The notes under the pieces are model-generated. The model made no database searches. It saw nothing but the letters and a program-made list of their open reading frames with translations, and was not told the DNA's origin. Made by a program: the position numbers and the translations under genes. From Nitrososphaerales archaeon TH1177 (lineage in GTDB: Archaea > Thermoproteota > Nitrososphaeria > Nitrososphaerales > Nitrososphaeraceae): DNA of 12,438 bases. The DNA lies in NCBI GenBank assembly GCA_014523515.1, contig JAATVJ010000387.1, positions 1-12,438 of the forward strand. The letters run 5' to 3'. Shown here piece after piece: positions 6,673 to 12,438 of this stretch (its first letter is position 1; every line of letters starts with the position of its first letter).

Positions 6673-7977
6673 TTGATCTTTCGGAATCAGAAAAAATGGA
6701 CAATGAATGGAACCTCAAGGATTATTCCAGTCGAGAAAACTCTATCACATGTTTCGGAAATAGCTAAAAAAATAGGACTTACCAGAATTGCTGATATAAC
6801 TTATATGGATAAATTATATATTCCTAATTACTCGTCAGTTTTACCTGGAACGGAAGATTATATATGGGTATATAGTGGAAAGGGTCCAACTAAACAGCAT
6901 GCAAAGGCAAGTGCAATTATGGAAAGCATAGAGCGATATTCATCCTTACCTACATCTTATACCAAAAAATTTGTTACTGGAACTTACAATGAATTAAAAC
7001 AATCATATAATATTCTCCATCCTTATGAAGTAATAGAACCTCTTTCTTTTGATTTTCAAGATGACATGTTTATGGATTATGTTAATGGTTTTGATATAAT
7101 TAATAATGAGAATATTTTAGTTCCGGCTGGATTAGCATTATTTCGTTACAATCCTAGTTTGCCTTCTATTAATCCTTTTGCATTTCATCACACAAATGGT
7201 TTAGCATCAGGAAATGTTTTGGAGGAAGCCGTTTGTCATGCATTGTCCGAAGTAATTGAAAGGGACGCAATAAGCCTAGCTCGATTGCGTGCAAGTGCAA
7301 TTCCATTCCATATTTTATACAATGTATATAATAATTTACAAAGACAAGGATATCCGGTTAAATCATTCTCAAAATATACGTTCCAGGATGATTATACTAT
7401 ATTTCCCGATGTTTTACTTTCTGAGGAAGATTTTAATCCAGTAACAGAATTAATAAAAAAGTTTGAAAAATTTAATATTAAATTAATTATTAAAGATGTT
7501 ACTACCGATATCAAAATCCCTACTTTTAATGTTTCCTGTGTAGAATGGATATCCAATGATTATGGTTATTTAGCCGAAGGACATGGCACCCACCCTGATA
7601 AAAGAATTGCATTATTAAGAGCTATAACTGAGGTTTCTCAAACAAGAGTAGCAAATATACACGGTGCACGAGATGATCTTCGAAAAATAAAGTATAATGA
7701 TAATAATACTGATGATAAAAATGCATGGCAATTTATGACTTCTAAAAAGATAATTAATTTTTCTGAAATAATCACATATCAGAATGATGATATTTTAGAT
7801 GATATTAATATAATTGTCAAATATCTTAAAGAAGCAGGTCTGAAGAAAGCTATAATAGTAGATTTAACAAATCCAAATATAAAAATCCCAGTAGTGAGAG
7901 CTATAATTCCTGGTTTAGAGACATTTATGATATCCAAGTCTATTATGGGTTGGAGGGCAAGGAGATTTTATAAATGA
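6673..7977 (+). CDS. ycaO: YcaO-family ATP-dependent peptide-backbone modifying enzyme (TfuA-associated)
   Basis: YcaO enzymes use ATP to activate peptide backbone amides for azoline, thioamide or amidine formation. The 434-residue protein has the three ATP/Mg-binding segments: S80-x3-E84-x2-E87-R88 (KASAIMESIERYS), E184/E185 to E196-R197 (EEAVCHALSEVIERDA), and GHGTHPDKR with E320-x2-Q323-x-R325 (303-325). The N-terminal GTSRIIPVEKTL and GLTRIADIT are also typical. The C-terminus (RARRFYK) lacks the proline-rich tail of azoline cyclodehydratases, and no E1-like partner lies in the window; instead TfuA overlaps by 4 bp. This favours the thioamide-forming class. The substrate is unknown. The TTG at 6673 keeps the conserved KKW..NGT segment; ATG 6703 would give a product 10 residues shorter and fits a nearer TATA-like box. 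Confidence 0.92.
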   Translation: MIFRNQKKWTMNGTSRIIPVEKTLSHVSEIAKKIGLTRIADITYMDKLYIPNYSSVLPGTEDYIWVYSGKGPTKQHAKASAIMESIERYSSLPTSYTKKFVTGTYNELKQSYNILHPYEVIEPLSFDFQDDMFMDYVNGFDIINNENILVPAGLALFRYNPSLPSINPFAFHHTNGLASGNVLEEAVCHALSEVIERDAISLARLRASAIPFHILYNVYNNLQRQGYPVKSFSKYTFQDDYTIFPDVLLSEEDFNPVTELIKKFEKFNIKLIIKDVTTDIKIPTFNVSCVEWISNDYGYLAEGHGTHPDKRIALLRAITEVSQTRVANIHGARDDLRKIKYNDNNTDDKNAWQFMTSKKIINFSEIITYQNDDILDDINIIVKYLKEAGLKKAIIVDLTNPNIKIPVVRAIIPGLETFMISKSIMGWRARRFYK

Positions 7978-8636
7978 ATTTACCGATTGTTTTTTTAGGC
8001 CCGTCTTTAAAATTAGACAAAGCAAAACAAATTATTAATGCAGAATTTAAGCCTCCCGCAAAAAAAGGTGACTTTATAAAATTAAGCCTAATGTCTGAAA
8101 CTCGAAAAATAGTTTTAATAGATGGAGTTTTTCTTCAGGATTATCCCCCTACACCTATCGAAGTATTTCAAGTTATCTCTAAAAGTAATTTCAAGGTTTA
8201 TGGTGCATCTAGTATTGGAGCATTACGTGCAGTAGAATTAGAAAAATTTGGAATGGAGGGAATTGGCAAAATCTTTGAATTATATAAAAAAGAGATTATA
8301 AATTCAGATGATGAAATCGCAGTAACCTTTGATTCTGATTACAATCTTATTTCGGAGGCAATGATAGATATAAGATATAACATTTTTTTGGCTTGGAAAC
8401 ATCAAATAATTGATAAAGAAACAAAGCAAATCATGACAAAGATAGCAAAAAGGATCTACTTCCCATATCGTAGCTATGATAATATTATTGAGAAATCTTT
8501 AGATCTTTTTCCTTCTTGTAGAGAGTTCATTTTAAAATTTAAAGATTATATTTTGAGTAATAGAATAAGCCTTAAAGAGTTAGATGCTCAAATAACACTG
8601 AAATATGTCTCTTCTTTAATTGAAAAAAATACATAA
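7974..8636 (+). CDS. tfuA: TfuA-like protein, partner of YcaO
   Basis: The 220-residue TfuA-family protein is thought to help YcaO make thioamides, possibly by recruiting or handling the sulfur donor; TfuA and YcaO are jointly implicated in McrA glycine thioamidation in methanogens and in thioamide RiPPs in bacteria (established for the family, not for this organism). Family landmarks are visible: VFLGPSL at the N-terminus (6-12), FKPPAKKGDF (25-34), VLIDGVF (47-53), YGASSIGALRAVEL (76-89) and DDEIAVTF (about 112-119). The ATG overlaps the ycaO stop in an ATGA junction, so the two are translationally coupled. No further biosynthetic gene follows on the same strand before the DUF6659-like gene, which has its own TATA-like box. 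Confidence 0.92.
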   Translation: MNLPIVFLGPSLKLDKAKQIINAEFKPPAKKGDFIKLSLMSETRKIVLIDGVFLQDYPPTPIEVFQVISKSNFKVYGASSIGALRAVELEKFGMEGIGKIFELYKKEIINSDDEIAVTFDSDYNLISEAMIDIRYNIFLAWKHQIIDKETKQIMTKIAKRIYFPYRSYDNIIEKSLDLFPSCREFILKFKDYILSNRISLKELDAQITLKYVSSLIEKNT

Positions 8637-8679
8637 ATAGTCTTAATTTTTAACTTGACAATAAAAATTTCCAAACTAT

Positions 8680-8687
8680 TTTATATT
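8680..8687 (+). promoter_or_regulatory. TATA box deciding the start of the DUF6659-like gene
   Basis: TTTATATT is centred 26-27 bp upstream of the ATG at 8710. The earlier in-frame TTG at 8686 overlaps the box and the ATG at 8698 is only about 14 bp from it, so neither could lie on a transcript made from it. The box therefore favours 8707 or 8710 as the start. Confidence 0.45.
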
Positions 8688-8709
8688 GATTCTTAAAATG
8701 TATATCATG

Positions 8710-9096
8710 ATGGAAAATTCCTTTAAAATAAATTCGCAGTATAAATTGAGATGTAAGAAAATTTTAGAAATTTCACCACAAATTCGTTATGTTGGTATAA
8801 CAAATAAATTTGGAAGAACTATTGCAGGCCAACTCAGAATTGGCATCATTCCTTTTTTAAAGCCTGAAGACATGAAGAATGAATTATTTGTTCATTCTAT
8901 GATATATAATATCAGAAGAAATTATGAAAATGCAGTAGGAGAAACACAATTTATAATGATTGCAAGTTCAAATGTTGATATTGTTAGTTTTCATATTAAA
9001 GATTTTATATATTATATTACTCTAGAAAAGAACGTAGATAAAAATGAAATATACCCATTGATAGAAAAAGCTCAAAGTGTCGCAAAATCCGACTAG
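8710..9096 (+). CDS. DUF6659-like (roadblock-like) thaumarchaeal protein
   Basis: From the chosen ATG the product has 128 residues. The pattern KILEISPQIRYVGITNKFGRTIAG, then GIIPFLKPEDMKNELF, a basic helix (IYNIRRNYENAVGE) and alternating strands (FIMIASSNVDIVSFHI, DFIYYITLEKNVD) matches DUF6659 proteins, a family I know mainly as many paralogues in Thaumarchaeota. Its roadblock/LC7-like layout (strand-rich sensor-type fold) suggests small-molecule or protein interaction rather than catalysis; its function is not established. In-frame alternative starts are TTG 8686, ATG 8698 and ATG 8707; the TATA box at 8680-8687 argues for 8707/8710. It follows tfuA on the same strand by about 70 bp, probably as a separate transcript, so a role with YcaO is only possible. 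Confidence 0.75.
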   Translation: MENSFKINSQYKLRCKKILEISPQIRYVGITNKFGRTIAGQLRIGIIPFLKPEDMKNELFVHSMIYNIRRNYENAVGETQFIMIASSNVDIVSFHIKDFIYYITLEKNVDKNEIYPLIEKAQSVAKSD

Positions 9097-9127
9097 CTAT
9101 TATTATAAACTTTTTTAAAATTAGTAA

Positions 9128-9583
9128 CTAAGTTAAAGCTTTTAATTTTCCCCTCATTTCCTTGTCTTTATAAACTGATGGATGTGATGGATCTGCTAAT
9201 ATAACTTCATACCATGAGTGTTTACCATCTTTGTAGAGAAAATATGACCCAATTATTTCCATATTTGGATACTTTTCATTTACTCTTCTTTCTGCTACTA
9301 ACCTCATATTTGTTGCTTGTTTTATACGAACAACACCACTATGTTTAGGTCTGCGACCAGCTATTGGTCTCTGCTTTCTCATACCACCTCTCCCAACTCT
9401 AGCTCTAATAACTACAATACCTTGTTTGGCTTTATAGCCTAATTTTCTTGCTCTATCTAGTCGACTAGGTTTATTAATTCTATGAATTGATAATTCCTTT
9501 CTCCAACCAATAGCTCTAGACTTTAATTCATCGCTATTTGTCTTCCACATTGTAATCCAAGTTTTCGCCATCTGTTTGTACAT
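9128..9583 (-). CDS. rpl15e: 50S ribosomal protein L15e
   Basis: Structural protein of the large ribosomal subunit, found in archaea and eukaryotes. The core is unmistakable: RINKPSRLDRARKLGYKAKQ, VVIRARVGRGGMRKQRP, GRRPKHSGVVRIK, then SYFLYKDGKHSWYEVILADP. The open frame continues upstream to an ATG at 9670, but L15e proteins normally begin with M-Y-K-Y/Q-x-A-x-x-W, so I place the start at 9583 (MYKQMAKTW; 151 residues). The 29 extra upstream codons (MNKDNIYNTLNFVKEIF...) have no family counterpart and contain what looks like this gene's promoter (TTTATATA, minus strand, 9622-9615). ATG 9571 (MAKTW) is another option. The protein lacks the long basic tail of euryarchaeal L15e, which I believe is usual for thaumarchaeal versions. 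Confidence 0.93.
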   Translation of the reverse strand: MYKQMAKTWITMWKTNSDELKSRAIGWRKELSIHRINKPSRLDRARKLGYKAKQGIVVIRARVGRGGMRKQRPIAGRRPKHSGVVRIKQATNMRLVAERRVNEKYPNMEIIGSYFLYKDGKHSWYEVILADPSHPSVYKDKEMRGKLKALT

Positions 9584-9614
9584 TTTAAAATATAAAGAGA
9601 TGCTTTCAAAAGGG

Positions 9615-9622
9615 TATATAAA
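9615..9622 (-). promoter_or_regulatory. TATA box for rpl15e
   Basis: On the minus strand TTTATATA is centred about 35 bp upstream of the ATG at 9583, giving a short leader of roughly 9 nt. It lies inside the open frame that extends toward the RidA gene, which argues against the long 9670 start. A second A/T box (CTTTATATTTT, about 9588-9598) would fit the later ATG at 9571. Confidence 0.4.
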
Positions 9623-9671
9623 AATTTCTTTTACAAAGTTAAGGGTATTGTAAATATTATCTTTGTTCAAA

Positions 9672-10157
9672 TTATGATATAATATGTTTAATTTGAATGA
9701 TAAATTCTATTTCTATAACGCTATTTAATGGAAGGCTCGTAACTCCTATTGCTAGCCGTGAATGTTTTCCTTTTTCATCGAATAACTTTTCCAAAAGATT
9801 TGACGCTGGATTAACAACCTGCGGATGATCTTTAAATGATTCTACTGAATTTATATATGCAGAAACCTTTACTACTTTTTTAATTTTATCAAGACTTCCA
9901 AGATAGTCCTTTAATAAAGAAAGTGTATTGAGAGTACAAAGTATTGCTGCATCTTGACCTTTTTCAATTGTTGTATCGAGTCCTATTTTTCCTTGATATT
10001 TGACTATTGGAGGCTCTACATTTGTATCTAAAGGAATTTGTCCTGAAATATAGATCAGATCATTTACTTCAACCAATGGTAAATAAGCCCCTGCAGGTTT
10101 TGGAGGTGAAGGCAGTTCAAAACCTAATGCAAATAACTTTTCTGTAATAGTTATCAA
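9672..10157 (-). CDS. RidA/YjgF-family protein (probable enamine/imine deaminase)
   Basis: RidA proteins hydrolyse reactive enamine/imine intermediates released by PLP enzymes, and some relatives have other roles. This 161-residue member shows the family layout: LGFELPSPPKPAGAYLPLVE at the N-terminus (typical of the variant whose sequence starts with an ELP-x-PP motif), IYISGQIPLD (35-44), a long central helix, VVKVSAYINS, and the active-site region KHSRLAIGVTSLPLNSVIEIEF. R134 and E149 have the 15-residue spacing of the catalytic Arg and Glu of the deaminating group, so enzymatic activity is plausible. The start is TTG (10157); a TTATTAAA box on the opposite sense (10181-10188) is about 28 bp upstream. 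The stop lies about 90 bp before the rpl15e start, so co-transcription is possible. Confidence 0.88.
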   Translation of the reverse strand: MITITEKLFALGFELPSPPKPAGAYLPLVEVNDLIYISGQIPLDTNVEPPIVKYQGKIGLDTTIEKGQDAAILCTLNTLSLLKDYLGSLDKIKKVVKVSAYINSVESFKDHPQVVNPASNLLEKLFDEKGKHSRLAIGVTSLPLNSVIEIEFIIQIKHIIS

Positions 10158-10239
10158 TAAAGAATTTTAAAGAAAGAGTGTTATTAAATGTATTAAAACA
10201 TATTAACATAAATAATAAAAAAAATTATTAAATTTTTAT

Positions 10240-10620
10240 ATGTATAAAAAATTGCTAATATCATTAGCTGTAGCCTCAACAATTACCTATTTGGTTTATA
10301 TTGGTTTAATGGATTCACTAACTCGATCTTCTGTTAATTATCTATCTATTTCTAATCATACAGCAATTTCTCTTATTGTTAAAGAGAATAATTTAACATC
10401 TGAACATATTGATAAAGCAATTTCAAAATATGTTTATGTAAAAGGAAATGGTGAAATATATGATTCTAAGATAGACACAAATTTTATAGGCAATTATAAA
10501 GGAAAAACTTCGCCAACATTGACCACTGGAAATCATTTTGGATGGGAAATTTATTTTCCGATAATAAATAAAACCTATTACATTGATCATTTAACAGGAG
10601 AAACCATTTCAAAAAAGTAG
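10240..10620 (+). CDS. Small membrane-anchored protein, function unknown
   Basis: Residues 1-25 (MYKKLLISLAVASTITYLVY...) form a typical N-terminal signal anchor: positive K3/K4 then about 18 hydrophobic residues. The remaining 100 or so residues would lie outside the membrane. They include a helix-like stretch (SNHTAISLIVKENNLTSEHIDKAISK) and a strand-rich end (WEIYFPIINKTYYIDHLTGETI). The layout 'WE(I/V).F...YYID..TGE' is reminiscent of PepSY-type domains, but the match is too loose to claim. There is no lipobox and no cysteine at all. The ATG at 10240 is preceded by very A/T-rich DNA in which no single TATA box stands out. It begins 82 bp from the divergent RidA gene. Confidence 0.7.
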   Translation: MYKKLLISLAVASTITYLVYIGLMDSLTRSSVNYLSISNHTAISLIVKENNLTSEHIDKAISKYVYVKGNGEIYDSKIDTNFIGNYKGKTSPTLTTGNHFGWEIYFPIINKTYYIDHLTGETISKK

Positions 10621-10660
10621 AATGCAGATTTTATCTTTATACTAAATGTCAAAGAAGTAA

Positions 10661-10669
10661 TAATTATAT
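10661..10669 (+). promoter_or_regulatory. TATA box for the phosphoglycerate dehydrogenase gene
   Basis: TAATTATAT is centred 28 bp upstream of the GTG at 10693, consistent with a leaderless or near-leaderless transcript separate from the upstream membrane-protein gene. Confidence 0.4.
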
Positions 10670-10692
10670 TTGTATTTTAAAAAATTCTATTT

Positions 10693-11628
10693 GTGTTTGT
10701 AAAGGGAAATGTCTTAATCTGTGACCCGATCTCATCTGTTGGAATAACCATTTTAAAAAAAGCCGGTCTTAATGTTGTGAATAAACCATCAATAACAAAT
10801 TCAGAATTAATTTCAGAAGTAGAAAAATACGATGTAATTGTGGTAAGAAGTAGAACCAAAATAACTAGTGAAATTATCTCAAAAGCAAAAAATACTAAAA
10901 TAATAGCAAGAGTAGGAGTTGGATTGGACAATATTGATATTGAATCTGCCAGAGTATCTCATATTGAGGTGATTAATTCTCCAGAATCTGCAATCAATGC
11001 CGTTGCAGAATTAGTGATTGGTTTAATGCTTTCGATGGCTAGAAGTTTAACTTTTGCTGATAGTGAAATGAAAAAAGGAAATTGGCTAAAGAAGGAACTA
11101 AATGGCATTGAATTAAGAGGGAAGTATTTAGGAATTGTAGGCGTAGGCAATATAGGCAGAAACTTAGCAAGAATTGCAAAAGCTCTACGTATGAATATTA
11201 TTGGTTATGATATTTATCCAATCAAACGTGATTTTATAAATGAAGTTAGTATGATTACAACTGACTTTAATACATTGATAGCTAGTTCAGATTTTATTTC
11301 CTGTCATGTTCCAGCAACTCTGGAGACAAATCATATGTTTAATAAATCTGTCTTTTCACAAATGAAGCCTACCGCCTTTTTTATAAATGCCTCAAGAGGT
11401 GAAGTAGTGGATGAAAAGTCACTATATGATGCTCTAATAGCAAAAAAAATTGCTGGAGCAGCATTGGATGTCTTTGAAGAAGAACCACCAACTAATAGAA
11501 AATTAATTGAATTATCAAATGTAATTTGCACACCTCATATTGGCTCTCAAACTAAAGAATCTCAAGATTTAGCTTCAAATGTAATAGCAGAGAAAATTAT
11601 ACAAAAGTTATTGGAAAAAAATAGTTAG
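10693..11628 (+). CDS. serA: D-3-phosphoglycerate dehydrogenase-like 2-hydroxyacid dehydrogenase
   Basis: NAD-dependent D-2-hydroxyacid dehydrogenase; the closest role is oxidation of 3-phosphoglycerate to phosphohydroxypyruvate, the first step of serine synthesis. In the 311-residue protein the Rossmann motif is GVGNIG (150-155), followed by the NAD-specifying acid D173 (GYDIYP). The catalytic triad is R235 (NASRGEVVDE), E264 (DVFEEEPP) and H282 (TPHIGSQT). VVRSRTKIT and ARVGVGLDNID in the substrate domain are typical of SerA. It lacks the C-terminal ACT/ASB domains of long SerA, so serine feedback through ACT is not expected. The start is GTG at 10693, with the first strand (GNVLICDPIS) right after it. 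A related glyoxylate/hydroxypyruvate reductase activity cannot be ruled out. Confidence 0.88.
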   Translation: MFVKGNVLICDPISSVGITILKKAGLNVVNKPSITNSELISEVEKYDVIVVRSRTKITSEIISKAKNTKIIARVGVGLDNIDIESARVSHIEVINSPESAINAVAELVIGLMLSMARSLTFADSEMKKGNWLKKELNGIELRGKYLGIVGVGNIGRNLARIAKALRMNIIGYDIYPIKRDFINEVSMITTDFNTLIASSDFISCHVPATLETNHMFNKSVFSQMKPTAFFINASRGEVVDEKSLYDALIAKKIAGAALDVFEEEPPTNRKLIELSNVICTPHIGSQTKESQDLASNVIAEKIIQKLLEKNS

Positions 11629-11648
11629 TTATTGAATTTTGAAATGTA

Positions 11649-11742
11649 TGGACCGGGTGGGATTTGAACCCACGACCACCTACGTTTCCTCTGCCTTGGT
11701 GGCATGCAAGGCAGGTATTCTACCAGGCTAAACTACCGGCCC
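11649..11742 (-). tRNA. tRNA-Ala(UGC) with a 20-nt anticodon-loop intron
   Basis: Read on the minus strand from 11742: acceptor GGGCCGG pairs with CCGGTCC including a G3-U70 wobble, the universal alanine identity element; the discriminator is A73 (11649) and no CCA is encoded. The D arm is GTTT...GAAT, the T arm GTGGG-TTCAAAT-CCCAC, and the variable loop TGGTC. The anticodon stem is CCTGC with GTAGG (one G-U), and the anticodon TGC is at 11708-11706. A 20-nt intron separates A37 from C38; the mature form is 74 nt with loop CTTGCAC. A bulge-helix-bulge can be drawn: CCTT/GAGG central helix, bulges GCA and AAA, and an intron hairpin TGCC-ACCAA-GGCA. A TATA-like box lies about 26 bp upstream. 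Confidence 0.93.
11685..11704 (-). other. tRNA-Ala intron (archaeal splicing-endonuclease type)
   Basis: The sequence TGCCACCAAGGCAGAGGAAA (minus strand) interrupts the anticodon loop at the canonical 37/38 position. Because A37 equals the last intron base, a 36/37 boundary gives the same mature tRNA. TGCC/GGCA form a 4-bp intron hairpin. The intron also contains CAAGGCAG, an exact complement of exon CTGCCTTG, so an alternative 8-bp hairpin competes with the true anticodon stem before splicing. Confidence 0.85.
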
Positions 11743-11763
11743 TTTACTCAAAACCTAAAGTTC

Positions 11764-11773
11764 TTATAATTTA
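11764..11773 (-). promoter_or_regulatory. TATA-like box for tRNA-Ala
   Basis: On the minus strand TAAATTATAA is centred about 26 bp before the tRNA 5' end at 11742, the standard archaeal distance. Confidence 0.45.
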
Positions 11774-12116
11774 AGTGTTTAATTAATTTTTTTGGCTATA
11801 TCCATAGTAGTACAAATTTCATAATAATTCATTTCATAACAATTCAATTTATTAACAAGATTTAATAGTAATATGTGGAGAAATGAATCCTTTAAAAAAT
11901 TAAGTATTATATTTTATATTTGGAAAAGTTAATATGGACACATAAAAATAATATTCATGAAAGTAGGAAAATAGATAGAGATTTTGGAAATTGACAAAAA
12001 TTTTTCTTCATCTTGAAAGTATATAGGTATGTATAGTATATAATGAAGAACAGTGCTTTGTTGCCTAACTTACTATTCCTAACACATTTAGCTAACCTAT
12101 TCTAGTCATAATATAT
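11774..12116. other. Gene-free stretch between tRNA-Ala and an IS remnant
   Basis: No reading frame or RNA that I can support. It is A/T-rich. Near the right edge three CTAAC-type direct repeats (12064-12069, 12078-12083 and 12091-12096, spaced 14 and 13 bp) lie just before the transposase frame and may belong to the insertion-sequence left end, but no terminal inverted repeat can be verified because the right end is outside the window. Confidence 0.3.
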
Positions 12117-12438
12117 GTGAACTGGAAGAAGTACAATGAATCACTTGTTAAACGTGGTGAGATACTACTTGATTTTGATGTTATAGATAATTGGGATTAT
12201 GAACTAGAGAAGATGAATCAAGGGAAAGAAGGTAGAAAATTTGTATACCAGATTCATTTATCAAACTACTTGGATACATGAGAGTATATTTCCATTTGCC
12301 ATACAGACAAACTGAGGGTATAGTACGAGCACATGCTGCAAATACGTTACCATCATCAATTCCAGATTATAGCAGGATTTGTAGAAGAATAAACAGATTA
12401 AATATCAAGATTTCTGATGATAACAAATCTAATTTACA
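12117..12438 (+). pseudogene. IS5-like transposase, N-terminal part, frameshifted and cut by window end
   Basis: From a possible GTG at 12117 the frame reads NWKKYNESLVKRGEILL, then DFDVIDNWDYELEKMNQGKEGRKFVY, and then stops early at 12276-12278. In the next phase the protein continues IPDSFIKLLGYMRVYFHLPY, then RQTEGIVRAHA, SSIPDYSRICRRINRLNIKI, to the window edge. The LPYRQTEG segment is typical of the N-terminal region of IS5-type DDE transposases. Joining the two frames at about 12246-12250 gives VYPDSF if TACCAGAT was originally TACCCAGAT, so one lost C explains the break. The catalytic D, D and E residues would be further downstream. I infer a dead copy. Confidence 0.8.

Noticed and set aside
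10677..11531. Minus-strand open frames across serA
   Set aside because: Shadows of the dehydrogenase gene, whose catalytic residues are intact on the + strand.
11649..11742. tRNA-Cys(GCA) interpretation
   Set aside because: It needs a D arm that does not pair and leaves a 17-nt spacer before the T arm; G3-U70 and the full cloverleaf after intron removal fit Ala(UGC).
12235..12252. Programmed -1 frameshift in the transposase
   Set aside because: The local sequence (AGA AAA TTT GTA in frame) does not form a proper X-XXY-YYZ slippery heptamer; a single-base deletion is simpler.
11649..12438. Integrated element attached at tRNA-Ala
   Set aside because: No integrase and no repeated tRNA 3' end are visible in the remaining 700 bp; an isolated IS copy explains the transposase.
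1..12438. CRISPR array or long tandem repeats
   Set aside because: No regularly spaced repeats were seen; only a short TAAA-type run near 6344-6361 and three CTAAC units near 12064-12096.

Overview
The window looks like a piece of an AT-rich ammonia-oxidising-type archaeal chromosome (Thaumarchaeota/Nitrososphaeria; Nitrosocosmicus or Nitrososphaera relatives are my best guess). Reasons: archaeal-type CoaD, archaeal/eukaryotic-type TrpRS and two-subunit PheRS, ribosomal protein L15e, a DUF6659-like protein of a family I associate with Thaumarchaeota, a tRNA-Ala with an archaeal-style anticodon-loop intron, and many TTG/GTG starts lying about 22-30 nt downstream of TATA-like boxes, as expected for leaderless archaeal transcripts.

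Layout. 1-1145: the tail of a [4Fe-4S] ferredoxin, then coaD, then a small protein with a lysine-rich tail, all on +. 1174-2684: trpS and a small unknown gene, closely coupled on -. 2685-2745: a short divergent promoter region with a 16-bp perfect palindrome. 2746-5942: pheS-pheT, overlapping by 10 bp. 5943-6410: a gene-free stretch with a hairpin after pheT and a GC-richer island that may be a structured RNA or a decayed coding fragment. 6411-6587 (-): a 58-codon ORF whose product looks like an NHLP/LigA-type leader domain, divergent from 6673-8636 (+), a ycaO-tfuA operon. 8710-9096: a DUF6659-like protein. 9128-10157 (-): rpl15e downstream of a RidA-family gene. 10240-10620: a small membrane-anchored protein. 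10693-11628: a D-3-phosphoglycerate dehydrogenase-like protein. 11649-11742 (-): intron-containing tRNA-Ala(UGC). 11743-12116: mostly empty. 12117-12438: the start of a frameshifted IS transposase that runs off the window.

Most genes are core housekeeping (CoA synthesis, aromatic tRNA charging, ribosome, serine synthesis). The distinctive part is 6400-8640. YcaO plus TfuA is the pair known to install backbone thioamides, in McrA of methanogens and in thioamidated RiPPs of bacteria. Nothing here suggests a methanogen, so the substrate is open. The divergent 58-residue protein has the helix pattern of NHLP-clan (Os1348/Franean1_4349-like) RiPP leaders. It is the natural candidate for a substrate or a leader-like partner, although it has no obvious core peptide.
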